From assembly GCA_034336665.1 (NCBI GenBank), contig CM067592.1, positions 28,865,819-28,929,818 on the forward strand: a stretch of 64,000 bases of DNA, in the 5' to 3' direction. Below, one piece after another: positions 37,063 to 49,149 of the stretch; within the stretch, counting starts at the first letter, position 1, and each line of letters opens with the position of its first letter. The notes below the pieces were generated by a model. That model saw only the letters and a program-made list of their open reading frames with translations. It did no database searches and was not told the DNA's origin. The DNA is from Luscinia megarhynchos (lineage: Eukaryota; Chordata; Aves; Passeriformes; Turdidae). Position numbers and translations under genes: made by a program.

Positions 37063-39645
37063 GTTGAATTCCAAGAGAGCTGAAATAAATCAATACATTA
37101 TTTCTAGCTCATACATAGTTCAGTTTCTAGTTCTGTTGGGACTTTTAAATATACAGACATAGGTTAGCTACAAAAAAAATATGGTGATATTCTGTCCACG
37201 ACTTCACACGTAGAGAAACTTTTGCATAACACAGAGCACAGGGATTCTGACACTACACTGTGTAATTTTCCTTTCTATTCCATCTTCATCCAAATTCGTT
37301 GATGTTTTCATAGAAAAATTAACAATTTACGGACTTCAGGGTTAATATTGCAACAAAAACACAGTGGTAACTTCAATCTTCTCTTCCATGCTTTTTCATC
37401 TCAGAGGAAGACTGAAACAAGAGCAATGGCTTGAGTAATTTAAAAGCATAGCTCCTTCAGGAGTCATAATGTCAGTGGCCAACCTAATAATGTTGAGTAA
37501 AAGAATTATGAAATTAATTATTCTTTGTGCCTTCTGATCCCAATAAACAAGTTGAATCACTTTTTTTTTTCATTTTGAAAAGATCAGTAATCAAAAAGAT
37601 CAGTAATCATACGAAACATTTTTCCCCAAAGAGGGAAGAGAATAGTTTTAATTGCTAGCAATCGGTGAGTAAAAACTTAAAAGTAAGGTCACTTACATGT
37701 GAAAAAGGACTGATACCCTACATAAGGTAAGTATCCTACATTTCTACTATTATGACAGGAATAATATTATCTTATTTACTTTTAAAAACAGATATTTTTA
37801 TGAAAGTGTATCCATCAGACTGCCAATCTCACATTTTTGGTAGCTTCCTCTTTCTTACTGACAAAGTGTGAATGATTGGACGACTGGGATTTTTAAGGTA
37901 TACCATCAGATGTGAGGGATAAAGGTCTTTATCTGCACTGTTCTTTCAGGAACACAATAAAGTTATTACTGAAATTTCAAATGAAACATAAGCTTTACAA
38001 GCCTTTTTCTAGTAACTACTCTTCAGAAAACTATTTTGAAACCCCCTGATAAGATGTTTAGCTAGGAAATATTTACTAAAGAAACACTGATATCAAAGTC
38101 AAGCATTTAGAACTTCACTTGTAGCACTGTGTGAATTCAGTAGAAAAAATTCTTTGATTTGTGTTGCTTACACTAGATGGCACTGATAAGGTATTGCCTG
38201 ATTAACTAAACATCTTAAAAGATTTTTTTTTTATTTAGAATACTTTATTTCATTATTTTAAAAAGAAATTAAATAAGATAGGAACATTGTTTTGCCACAA
38301 CTAAAACTAAAAAGGGAAAGTAAAGGGAGAAAGGGAAATAATTTAGGATTGTCCTGACATATTTTGTAAACCTAGCAAAGGTTTACAAAAAAGCCTGTCT
38401 GAAGATAGGCTTCCTCTGGCATTTACACAGACACGCTACACACACCGTGAGAGACATAGCATTCTTGCTCCAAATGAAAGTATCCTAAATGTACAAAGCT
38501 GTGAAAATGATGGTTTGGGTGAGCCTTTTCTCCTTTTTTTTAATTTTGTTTTGATTTTGTTTTTGCTTTACCCTAGGAAGGAATGGTATTTAGAAGAGTG
38601 ATTTCCCTTCCAATCCATCAGCTCAATGAAAGCAAAGCTTTTTGCCATTCTGATTTTTACTAATGCAAGACCCTCATGCAAGGAGTGCACGTCTAATTTT
38701 GTGTTCTCTCCAAGAATATTCAGAAAGGTTATCCAAGAGTACAGATAGCACATCTGTAAGGCTTATCTCTCCTACTGTGGGGAGAGAGACAGGCTTTTTT
38801 GGATGCAATTACCAGAGGAGGAAACCCAGCTGAGTCCTCTGAGCTGCCCTGCAGCAGAGCTTTGTATCCACAGGTACAGCAGAAAGGGTCCAAAAAGACT
38901 AGTCTCACACACCTAAAATTGGTCTTTCTGACTGCTCCCTAAAGTATACATTTTTTTAATGCACTCAGTCAACATACATCACAATTTCATTTAAATAAGA
39001 TGACATCCAAGAATCTGAAAGAGTACTACTAACTGTGCATAAATGTAAGTCATTATCTGTTGCATGTAGTTGCCTTATTTAAGGACAACCAAATGCATTA
39101 TTGAATTTCTTGTCATAGAAAAAGTTTTTTTTTCTGAACTAATATAAAATATTAGAAAATATGACATGATCTCTAATCTTTGAGGGTTGATAAGGTAATA
39201 ACTTAGTATCTGAGGTCTATTATTTCCCTATGCTTTTTTTGTACTCACTTTAGCATAAGCAGTGAGGCATTTCAGAGCAATCAAGCAGCTATGCTATGGG
39301 TATTTTTTATAATTAAAGAAGAACAAAAAGTCCCGAACCAAAACAGCTGAGCTATAGCTTCAGTAATTACATATTTAAAAGTGCTTTTTTTAAAGTACCA
39401 TACAAAATAGTTTTTCTAACTCCATGGAACTCACTTTACATATACAGTACCTATATCTAGGCCAGTTTTACATGTAATGACAAGTTACTATACTTGAAGT
39501 AGTGAAATGCATTGGCCAAATGTCATTCTTGAAAGGGTATGGTCCAAATTCTCTAACACACTCTTTCAAGTCTTCACCCTGTCCTTTGCTCTTTTAGCTC
39601 TAGGCACAGGCTAATTGTAATTCTTGTTGTTCAGGAATTTTTGAA

Positions 39646-39650
<5 letters not shown>
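37063..39650. other. Unique DNA with a CTCF-like motif and a 16-bp tandem duplication
   Basis: No gene recognised. 37578-37609 holds two perfect head-to-tail copies of AAAAGATCAGTAATCA. 38765-38900 is G+C-richer and may be a transposon fragment that I cannot name. The rest is AT-rich. Confidence 0.55.
38170..38183 (+). promoter_or_regulatory. CTCF-like motif
   Basis: ACACTAGATGGCAC fits the vertebrate CTCF core CCASYAGRKGGCRS at 13 of 14 positions (the first C is A). CTCF sites mark loop anchors and insulators. One motif in 64 kb by pattern match alone can be chance. Confidence 0.4.

Positions 39651-39704
<54 letters not shown>
39651..39704 (+). repeat. (TA)27 microsatellite
   Basis: Twenty-seven uninterrupted TA units. 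The sequence is fully self-complementary and so could extrude as a cruciform. Confidence 0.96.
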
Positions 39705-39709
<5 letters not shown>

Positions 39710-39840
39710 AATAAACAAAGATATCGTCCTGATGCCATGACGCTCATTTTAAGTCCTTGGGATTTAGCTTTTACATTTTTCAGATTCTCTGCTGCTTAGT
39801 GTGCTTAGTTCATATAAGGTGTTAGTAAGTTCTCTTCACA

Positions 39841-40169
39841 GGGTAGTTAGATAAAACAATCCCTTCCTAGCTAGAGAATCAAGAACAACTGGTACCCAAA
39901 AAGAATAAACCACGGCGAATGGAAAGGGGCAAGCCAGGGGGCTGAGATTTCACAGCCTGAGGCTGTGGTTGGACGATTGACCTCAATGTGCAGATGAATC
40001 AAAACATATAAAAGTGTAAAAACTCGTGACTGGGATCCATCTTGGACTTGATTTAAGTGTCGCACCCCGGGCTCTTGCACTGCCCAAGATATCCTTTCAA
40101 TAAATGTGTATTTTATTCCTTTTGCTCTGTCTAGTCTCTGTTCCAGGTCAGCTTTTCTAGGCATTAACA
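39841..40169 (+). mobile_element. Solo LTR of an avian endogenous retrovirus (LTR C)
   Basis: It has the elements of a retroviral LTR in order. A U3 part contains CAGCCTGAGGCTGTGGTTGG; a TATA box (CATATAAAAG) lies at about 40005-40014. An R-like part has CTTGGACTTGATTTAAGTGT and CCCGGGCTCTTGCACTGCCC. A poly(A) signal AATAAA lies at about 40100 in TTTCAATAAATGTG, followed by the U5 part TCTGTCTAGTCTCTGTTCCA and the end GGCATTAACA. I recognise this 3' half as an LTR family widespread in birds. No internal gag/pol/env is adjacent. The 5' edge is uncertain by tens of bases and no target-site duplication could be confirmed. The 124-codon open stretch on the other strand is antisense to it and meaningless. 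Confidence 0.83.
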
Positions 40170-40774
40170 CCACATCTCTGCTTACACAGACTTTCTGGAT
40201 ACAAAACATTCTTTCAGAATATCTGGTATAAGCCAAAAATGACATTTAAAAAAAAAAATGACATCCTTCTCCTTCTATATTTTAAGCAAATGCTTTAATA
40301 TTATCTGGTCAAATACACAAATCAGAATTATTCTTACACTCTGCATTGAAATGGAGAAAGTTTGTACAATGAGTTCAGAATAATTTCTTTTTCACTAGTT
40401 AAAATATGTTACTACTCATCCCTCTACTGGAAAAAATGATTGACAGAATCTGCTCTGGAAAGCACAGGGCAGCAATACAGAATTAAATAAAGATAGGCGT
40501 ATAGTCACAGAAAAAGTCAGAAAAAAATTATATATTTATTAGTTGTATGCAATGTGCACATTTTCTAGGGATGTATCTAGAAATTCCATTCCCAAAGAAG
40601 CATGAAGATAGAATGTGTCTCAGGGAGGTTAATTATTCCTTGAATTTCCTTTACAATAGACATTAGCATTCATTCCATGTAATAGCCCTGCTCTATGTAC
40701 CTAAGAAAGCCATTATTGTGGGCCAAAGTGGGATGAATAAAATGAGTAGTTATTGTATATGCATGTTTAAAGTT
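40170..40774. other. AT-rich unique DNA, nothing recognised
   Basis: No gene or element that I can support. Confidence 0.6.
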
Positions 40775-40830
40775 AAAAAAAAAGCAAAACAAAACAACTC
40801 AACCAACCAACCAACCCAAAAAAAAAAAAA
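40775..40830 (+). repeat. A/C tract with (AACC)n core
   Basis: Poly-A, then CAAAACAAAAC, AACCAACCAACCAACCC and 13 A. Only one G and one T interrupt it. Another member of the A/C tracts of this window. Confidence 0.9.
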
Positions 40831-41759
40831 TCCGAATACAAAATATTTCAATATAGGAGTCATTTGCAGATCATGGACTCTTACTCATTTGTCCTAATCC
40901 AATACTACAGGTTTGGGCAGTTCCCAGCACTATCAGTTAGCTGATACAGAGGTAAGCTTGGTGAAATATTTTTGCGATTACAGACTTATATCATGGCTAT
41001 AATATAACCTTGGAAAAAATAAAGCCTTGTAGAAAAAAAAAAAGATGTTTTAAAAATCTTAGGTAACTTTGTTGAAACTGATTTAAACTAAAAAGAAATA
41101 GAACCAGAATTCTTCAGAATTTTGAAGAAGATATTGCATCATACTTCAGATTCTCTTATTTAATTTTCTAATCAGTTGAAGAGTTACAAAACGGGTTCAA
41201 TTTCAGCTGCATACACTCAAACCTCATATCATGTTTGCACTAAAACTTGCTTATCACATCAAAAGGTTTATGATTTTGCCTTACAGTTCATAAATTGACT
41301 AAAGAATGAAAAAATGACTGAGATTAAGATGCTCTCCTTGGCCCAATACCTCAAACTTCTTAGATGTCTTTGTACACAGTACAGAAACAAAGCTCTCAGA
41401 CCTTCAAGCATTTCAGCTAGTTTTGTCATGAGCAGTAAAAAGAAAGGATCACCATCAGGAAGTATTTTGCATGTTTTTCAGGAATCAACACATGCTCATT
41501 TGGCCTGTCATGTCTCTGGAACAACCACAGAAGCAAATACATGTTCCATCTAAGGATACTGGACAGTATGGCTGAACTGGCAATAAAGAGAGCAATAATA
41601 AAATTTTAAAAATAACCAAGTAGCAAAATAAAACAAATAATGAAATATTTAGCAAAGATTTTACAAAAGATCATGTATTTTGATGTGGTAATTGTGAATA
41701 GCAAATGCTTCAATAACTAATATGGACAGGGCATCAAGGAAGGCACACAGCAGGCTTAT
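40831..41759. other. AT-rich unique DNA before CR1 copy 2
   Basis: Nothing recognised. A short plus-strand open stretch (41314-41553, 79 codons) has no recognisable domain. Confidence 0.55.
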
Positions 41760-43767
41760 TACTCTAGACTTAAAGAGAGAAGGCTCTGGCATCTTCAGGG
41801 ATGCACTTTCTAGAGTGGGTAAGATAAAACCCTGGAGGGAACAGTGATCCAGGAAGCCTAATTAATGTTAAAAGATTGCCTATACCAGGCTCAGGAGTTA
41901 TGTATCCCAAAAAAATGAAGTCAGGCAATAATGCCAGGAGATCTGCATAGATGAACGAGTTCTGGGACAAACTCGAACAGAAAAAGGAAGACCACAGACA
42001 GTGGGATCAATGACATGTAGCCTGGAAGAAATACAGAGAGATCTTCCAAGATGCCAGGGATCAGTCTAGGAAAACTAAAGCACTGACAGAATTAAATCTG
42101 GCCAGGGATGTGAAGAGCAACAAGAAAAGCTTCTGTAGGCACATTGGTGATAAAAGCAAGACTAGATAAAGTGTGAAAACTTTTCCCTCTTGGTTTTCAC
42201 CACCTAGTGCAGTAGCCACATTGACAAAGTTGCCAAAGACAAAGGCTGGGCCGGGGATAATGAAAAGTGGTCTGCTGTAGAACGAGTTTGAGGAGATCTA
42301 AAGAACCTGAGGGCACACAAGTTGATGGAAATTGATGAAGTGCATTCTTGGGCCTTTGAGGGACTGGGATATACAGTGACTACGCCATCATCCATTAAAT
42401 TTGACAAGTTGTGGCAGTCTGAAGAAGCTCCTACTGACTAGAAAAGGAGAAAATAACCCCCATTTTCAAAAAGAGAAATATGAAGACCCAGAGTCTCACT
42501 GCTGTCTGTGGCAAGATCATGGACCAGATCATCCTAGAAACATGGGAACAAAGAAGTGATTGATGACAGCCAGCAAGGCTTCACTAAGTGCAAATTGTGC
42601 CTGAAAAGTCTGGTGGCTTTCTATAATTCGGTGAGGTTACAGTGGTGGTGGATAAGGGAAAAGAGACTGATGTCATCTATCTGGACTCATGCAAAGCATT
42701 TGACACTGTCTCATATGACATCATTGTCTCTAGAGTGGTGAAACATGTATTTGATGGATGGACAGCTTGGAGGATAAGGAATTGGCTAAATCACTAGATT
42801 CAAAGATTTGGGGTCAATGTCTCGATGTCCAAGTGGAGAACAATGATGAGTGGCATTCCTCAGCAACTGGTATTAGAGCTAGTGCTTTTAAACATCTTTG
42901 GTGACATGGAGAGTGGGATTGAGTAAACCCTAAGAAAGTCTCTTGACAGCATCAAGCTCAGTGGTGCAGCTGATATTCTGGATGGCAGAGATGTCATCCA
43001 GAGGGACTTTGATGCTCTTGAGAGGTGGGCCCATGCAAACCTCATGGACTGCAATAGAGCCAAGTGCAAGGTGCTGCACTTAAATGGGCGAGATCCAGTG
43101 CAAAATATAGGGTTGGCTGAGAATAGATTGAAAGCCATCCTGAGGAGGAGAACTTGGGGGTGTTGGTTGACAACAAGCTCAAACATGAAGTGGCAATGAG
43201 CACTCACAGCCCAGAAAGCCAAAGGTGTCCTGGGCTGCACCCAAAGCAGAGTGGCCAGCAGGGTGGAGGAGGGGATTCTGCCCCTCTGCCCCACTCTGGA
43301 TACCCAGTGCGAGACAGATGTGGGGATCTTGGGCTCAGTCCAGAGAAGAGGCACAGAGGTGATCAAAGGGCTGGAGCACCTCTCCTTTGAGGAGATTGTT
43401 TAGCCTGGAGAAAGAAGTTTTTATGGAGATCTTACTGTAGGCTTTCAGTTGTCATATGGGGCCTACAAAGAAGGTTGAAAATGGACTTTTCACGAAGGCC
43501 TGTAGTGATAGGTCGAGAGGGAATGGCTTCAAACTGAAAGATTATAGGTCTGCATTAGAAACTAGAAAGAAATTCCATACTTTCAGTGTGGTGAGGCACG
43601 GAAACAGGTTGCCTAGAGGAGATTTTCATCCCTGCAAGTGTTCAAATCATGGCTGGATGGGACTTTCTGCATTTTGTTCTAGTGGAAATTGTCCCTGTCC
43701 ATGGCAGGCAGGCTGGAACTATCATCTTTATAGATTCTTCCAACCCAAACTATTATATAATTCTGTG
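41760..43767 (+). mobile_element. CR1 LINE, 2-kb 5'-truncated copy with dead reverse transcriptase
   Basis: The match to avian CR1 ORF2 runs from the region between endonuclease and reverse transcriptase (GAATTAAATCTGGCCAGGGA, AGCAACAAGAAAAGCTTCTG) through the polymerase (AAGCATTTGACACTGTCTC, the KAFDTV motif; GGCATTCCTCAGCAACTGGT) to the 3' UTR (TGCCCATGGCAGG-like and TTCCAACCCAAAC) and the tail TTCTGTG. In CR1 reverse transcriptase the catalytic FADD precedes TKL; here that site (about 42930-42955) reads as if KSLDSIKL, so the aspartate pair is lost. Several frameshifts and stops break the frame, and about 40-60 bp are missing around 43300. The 168-codon open stretch on the other strand (42860-43366) and the 152-codon one at 43456-43914 are shadows. 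The upstream edge is estimated; good identity starts near 41930. Confidence 0.93.
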
Positions 43768-45919
43768 TTTCCTGTGGGGAAGGACATAAAACATATCATC
43801 GATGATCTTTTATACAGTTCATGTTGGCCTTTGAAATTCTTCAGGTTTTACAACAATGACAATCCTCAAATGGTGACTATTTCTAAAACAGGTTTCAATT
43901 TTTTTTATAACTAATCTGATACCTAATTGATAACTGATATGTTTTCAGTTAGACCCACAAAGTTTCATATTGATATCTTTTTTTTTCTTCCTCAAAATAG
44001 GATAGCATAGTGACAAAAAATTGGATGCTTTGTGATAAAAACTGAATTTAATATGAACTAACATACTTATGATTAATTTTTACATTCTGCAACTAATTTT
44101 ATTTTATCAATTGCTTGCCAATTATGATTTTTTTTTCAAAAAAGGAAAAAAAATCCTAATCAGAAAATGCTGTATATACATTAAAACGTATGTAACATAT
44201 TTAAACATAAAATAGTTTATCTCCCTTATATTTAATTACAAGCAGGCAGTTACTTTGAGATAAAGAATGGTTAAGAATACTGTAATTGGAGTTTGAACTT
44301 TAGCACAGCTCTAATTGCATTTAAGCACAAGTGGTTAAAGAAAACCAGGATACCTAGAACACTAGTTTTGAGATTCTCAGAAGACAGGAGCCAACAGCTT
44401 CAATTACTAAATTATGAATGAGAAAATGAATTGATTTTTCAAAGTCTTAAGTGCTTCAGGAACTGCAGACATTTTTCAATACAGTGTGTAAACACAGAAA
44501 GGTACATTTTCAGGTATCTCTATACATGGATATATGATTCTAAATATTGTGCTGCTCATTTCTTAATTCTTGTGACTCAATAATTTTAGGAAATTTTACC
44601 GCAAAGATATATGATGCGGATTTAAAAAAATATTAAAGATAAATTCTATACAAGCACTGCAATTTATAGATAATTGAAGAAAATTGGAGGAGCTCTTTAG
44701 AATTATTAGTGTATAGTTAGAAAGAGGAAAAGAAAAGCAATATCTACAAATTTTTATTTTGGAAGACAGCTTAAAATACTGCTGTTGAAATGGCACTATA
44801 TAAATGCAATAATATGCAATGCAATATTTAGCTAACACAGATTAACTGAAAAAATTCTAAGGATTTTATGTATGACTACAATATTTATCTGGAGGTTCAT
44901 TTTTCCCCCCTTAAAATAGGACAGCATAGCTTTGAACCAATAGGAGAAAAATTGACATAGTGGGATCTAGTACAATTACTCTTTGAGCATTTTTACAGTC
45001 TGCTATTGAACTAATTATACCAATTTCATTCTCTAGCTTAAATTTTGCTTTGATTAACAGAAACTGTGAATTAATAGTAGTTTTTGCTTAAGTTTAAATT
45101 CTTGAAAATTCAGTGAAGTTGAAAAATCTCAATGAAACTTGACATAATATAGTGGACTGCTCAACTAACATTTTATAGCACATCTACTATGTTATTTTCA
45201 TACCACTTTGTGGACTTTTTCTTTTATTTTACATGTTATTAAACTTAAATTTTAAAGACTATGATATACTAAATATTTCATCCTATTTTCAAACACAAAG
45301 GTCACATGCCTTTTGCCTTAACTGGAGGTTATTTAGCTTGGAATGAAAGACTACCAAATTACAGAGCTCATCCATTTAAATTGTTATTCATAAACCCAGA
45401 ATTGTTATTTACAGCTGAGATTGAAACTGTGAGAAATGTCTTATGACTTTCAGGCAATAAAGGTGCAAATTGCTTATCCTAGCAGTACATGAAACAGAAA
45501 AGAAAGGGTTTAATTTTAGTAAGACTTATTTCAATAAAATCCTTTGAAACTGGCAGCAAGGGGTAGCAGGGAACATGTCTCCATCTATTAAAAAAGAAAG
45601 AAAAGAAAAAAACAAAATAAAAAGCAACAAAAGTGCATTGTTCTTCACACTTTTTTTATTCTTTCAAAATATGCTAATCCAAAAACATTTTAAATTTAAT
45701 TTATTCATATGTTAAATTTCAACAGATTATACTCATCATAGGTGAGAAACCTCCATTCATTTTATTGTTACTGATAAAGCAATAAAATAATCTCAAATAA
45801 AACACCAAATTAAAGAAAAAAATCTGACACACTAAACACCAGTCTTTATCAGTCCCTGGAGAACAGATGAAAAGCCTGGAGTGAGACTGACTAGTTGATA
45901 AAGAGTCAGCTTACTGCAT
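43768..45919. other. AT-rich unique DNA between two CR1 copies
   Basis: No gene recognised. Two places about 925 bp apart (43975-44110 and 44900-45035) share a pyrimidine run plus AAAATAGGAYAGCATAG and a later TTTTTACANTCTG block. They may be copies of one ancient duplication or repeat. The last 80 bp (from about 45845) may already belong to the next CR1. Confidence 0.5.
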
Positions 45920-47392
45920 GCTCAAGGAAACTGGACATAAATAAATCTATGTGCCCTAAGGAACGCACCCACAAGCCAGCAATGCAGGCCCCTAATTGTT
46001 GAAGAGACACAGCACTTGGAAGAGGTGCATGAGAACTGAAGGATAGCTCATCCCCTTGCCTTCAACAGGGGCAGGAAGGAGGATCCAGGGAATTACAGAC
46101 CCATCTGGCCTTACCCCCATACCTGGGATGATTGCAGAACAAGGAATCCTGGTAACTCTTGCCAGACACAAGAGTTGTCAATAGGTGAACAGGAGTAGTA
46201 AACCTGGATTCACCAAAGGGAAATCATGCTTGGCATATCTGATAACCTTCTACAATCAAATGACAAGTCTCTAGATGAGGGAAGAGGAGAAGATATTGTC
46301 TACCTTCAATTCAGTGAGTCTTCTGACACTCTCCCATAACTTCCTCGTAGCAAAGAGGAAGCAATACAGACTGGATGAGCAGACAGTGAGATGGGCTCAG
46401 GGCTAGCTGTGTTAACAGGTCTTATCAACAACAAAATATAGGACAGTAATGAGGATCACACTCCTGGGGTGACTACTGGGTCAAATCATGTCCAATACCT
46501 TTATTAATTATCTGGATGATAAGGCAAAGCATAGCCTTAATATATTTGATTATAATGCAGGGCTGGGAGGAGTGGATAACATGCCAGAGGGCTGTGCAGC
46601 CACACAGAAATGATCTGATAGCAACCTCAATAAGTTAAACAGGCAGTACAAAGCTCGGGGTCTTAGGAGGAATACTGTCAGGCATACAGAATCCATGATG
46701 GGCATTATTCTTCTTCTAAATTACTTTACAGGGAAGGCTATAGGAGATCAGGTTTGTGCATGGAAACAGCAGTGTGTCCCCAGGACTAAGAAGGCCAGAA
46801 GAACCTTCCTAGAGGTGGGACATTGCCAGCAGGTCAGGGAAGGTGGTCCTTCCACTCTACCCAGTGCTGGTGAGACCACACCTAGGATATTCTGCATCAG
46901 GTTTTGATTTCCCAGTACAAGAGAGACATGTAGTGACCAGAGTGCATCCAAAAAAGGGTCACAAAGATGGCTTAGGGGTCAAGAATCTTTCCTGTGCAGG
47001 AGGGCTGAGAGAACTAGGAAAGTTCAACCTGGAGTAGAAAAGGTTTAGGATGTCATTAATTTGTGCAAATATATGGAGTACCAGTGTAAAGAAATTAGAG
47101 CCAGGCTGTTTTCTGTGGCACGCTAGACAACTAGAGACAATAGGCACAAACTAAAACACAGATACTTCCATCTGAACACCAGGAGGCACTTATCTTTTTC
47201 TGTGAAAGTGACTAAGAAGTTACACAGATTGCTTAGAATGATTGTGAACTCTTCTTGAAGATTCTCAAAGCTATCTGGACATGATCATGGCCAGCTTTCT
47301 GCAGGTGACTCTGCTTCAGGAAGGAGGTTGTACAAGGGCCCCTTCCAACCTTCAGCTAGCCATTTCTGTGATTCTCTTGCTTTGTGATTCTG
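45920..47392 (+). mobile_element. CR1 LINE, 1.5-kb decayed reverse-transcriptase fragment
   Basis: It aligns along CR1 ORF2 from GGAACGCACCCACAAGC and GGATCCAGGGAATTACAGAC, through GGATTCACCAAAGGGAAATC and ATCATGCTTGGC, the KAFDTV region decayed to AATTCAGTGAGTCTTCTGAC, and GGCTGGGAGGAGTGGATAAC. It continues to GGTGAGACCACACC and GGCACAAACTAAAACACAGA and ends in two ATTCTGTG-like tail units. At the catalytic FADD position (about 46541-46557) the sequence reads FDYN, so polymerase function is lost. Stops and frameshifts are frequent. It is more diverged than the copy at 41.8 kb and belongs to a different CR1 subfamily type judging by the 3' region (GGAGGTTGTACAAGGGCCCC). Confidence 0.9.
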
Positions 47393-49149
47393 AAAAACCC
47401 TATGATTTTAATAATACAATAAATTTATCATCAACATTTGTTACATATATGCTTTGTGAACCTTGACAAATTTTCCCACGCTGAAATTCAGGATATGGCT
47501 AAATGACTGACACAAGGGATACAAATAACTTTTCAGTACCAAAATGTACACTAGATCTCCCAGTCCTGTGAATATAGGACCTAAGTGATGCATAATAATG
47601 CATACACTAGGTCAGACCCACAGCACCTCACATCTGCTAAAGGGCTGTAAGAAATAAACAATTTTATGGAAGGTTATTTCTCCCTGACATACTATTTTAC
47701 CTTCTGGCAATACAGTTTTAGCTTCTGGCAATTGCCATTTAGGGACAGGGAATAGGTAAAAGTTAATAAGCTGTGTACATGAGGTTATAATTTGGAAGAG
47801 ATATCTGGTAATTGTTGTTACTTCTACCCAATACTAGTAACTAATATAGTTTACTTAGTAGTGTGCAATTTTCTAGGACTGCTTTCTTTTGCTTTAAAAT
47901 ATTTGTGCAGGTTTCAGTCCTAACTGTTGAAACCATAAGTCATTAATGGTGACTGACAAGCAACGGGTATCTTGCTTCCTGAGAATTAGAGGAATGAGTT
48001 TCAAACAGAAGTAATTGTATTTTTTTCAGCAAATTGGGTTTTTGAACATAAGAAGAGGGAAGAGAGGGTTAATTCAATGATAAAATAAGAAATCGGCTAG
48101 TGACTAAAGAGCTTCCTGCTCAGAATCAGGAAAAGAAAGAAACAGCATTTGCCAAATGCAAAATAAAGTTCTAAATCCTTTTGCTGCCACCTTTCAATAT
48201 AGCTTTTCATACACTGACCCTATATGAATCTTCAAAGTATTTTGTTTCTATGTATCTCTAGTTAAATGACAAAACAAGGAATCTCAGCAGTTGATAGCAT
48301 GATAAAACATTTTCAGTGTCAAGTTAATTGGAAGCTTTTCAAACAAGGGACTACTATTTCTGAACAAAAGGTATTTGTAGTAGGTAAAATCAGAACATAC
48401 TTTCTTGCTGAAGACGTGAATAAGTATAAACAAAAGCAGGAAAGGATAAAGAGCATGAAAAATATATTCATTTTGTATACCTAATGTTAGTATTTAATGT
48501 ATTTAACTGTATTTCAACGTATGTATACAGAAATTCTTATAAAAAGTGTATGGAATAGTTTAATCTAGCTTTAAATGTAACGCACCCTGTTTGAACACAA
48601 TAAGTTGCATACTATCGGGGTAGGTTAAAAAAATACATACCTCACTTAAATTTCAACATGCTGACCAACAAATAAGCTTGTTCAGTTTCAATTACTAGAG
48701 GAAAATTAATTAGATCTCAAAGTAGGAATTATGTTCCAGAATTCAGTAATCAAGATTTAAAAAAAATAAAAACTAACTGATTTCAGCTCTTGTGGTAGAG
48801 GTGGTGCATACTAGTTAGATAAATGCTTCAGAGCATGTCTAGGTTTGCAGAGGATGTCCAACATCCATGATGAAAGTGGAAGGAGTTGAACACAAGAGCA
48901 ACTAAAATTTCAACAATCTAAAGCAGATTTTAATAAATAAACTTATCTTTAGGTCAAAATTGCAGAAGCATTTAAAGAGATTCTAAAAACATCCAGTTGT
49001 ATTTAAAATGGCATGTCTTATTTTTATTTTTTCAAAAGATCTATACTCCTGAAATTCTGAAAGATTCCTTAAAAGAAAAAAAAAAAAGAGGAAATTAAGC
49101 ACTCTATTTTGGAAAAATGAATTAAAGCAGTTTTAGATAATTTTCGGAC
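47393..49149. other. AT-rich unique DNA, nothing recognised
   Basis: No gene or mobile element that I can support. The 72-codon plus-strand open stretch at 48266-48484 has no domain. Confidence 0.6.

Noticed and set aside
37650..37728. Plus-strand exon ending at ATAAG|GTAAGT (donor at 37728)
   Set aside because: One frame is open, but the acceptor TTGCTAG has a poor pyrimidine tract, the codons look random and no family is recognised.
39871..40245. 124-codon open stretch on the minus strand
   Set aside because: Antisense to LTR C; no protein similarity recognised.
42860..43366. 168-codon open stretch on the minus strand
   Set aside because: Antisense to the CR1 reverse-transcriptase region; a shadow of the LINE.
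43456..43914. 152-codon open stretch on the plus strand
   Set aside because: Covers the CR1 3' end and runs out into flanking DNA; not in the CR1 ORF2 frame throughout and no domain.
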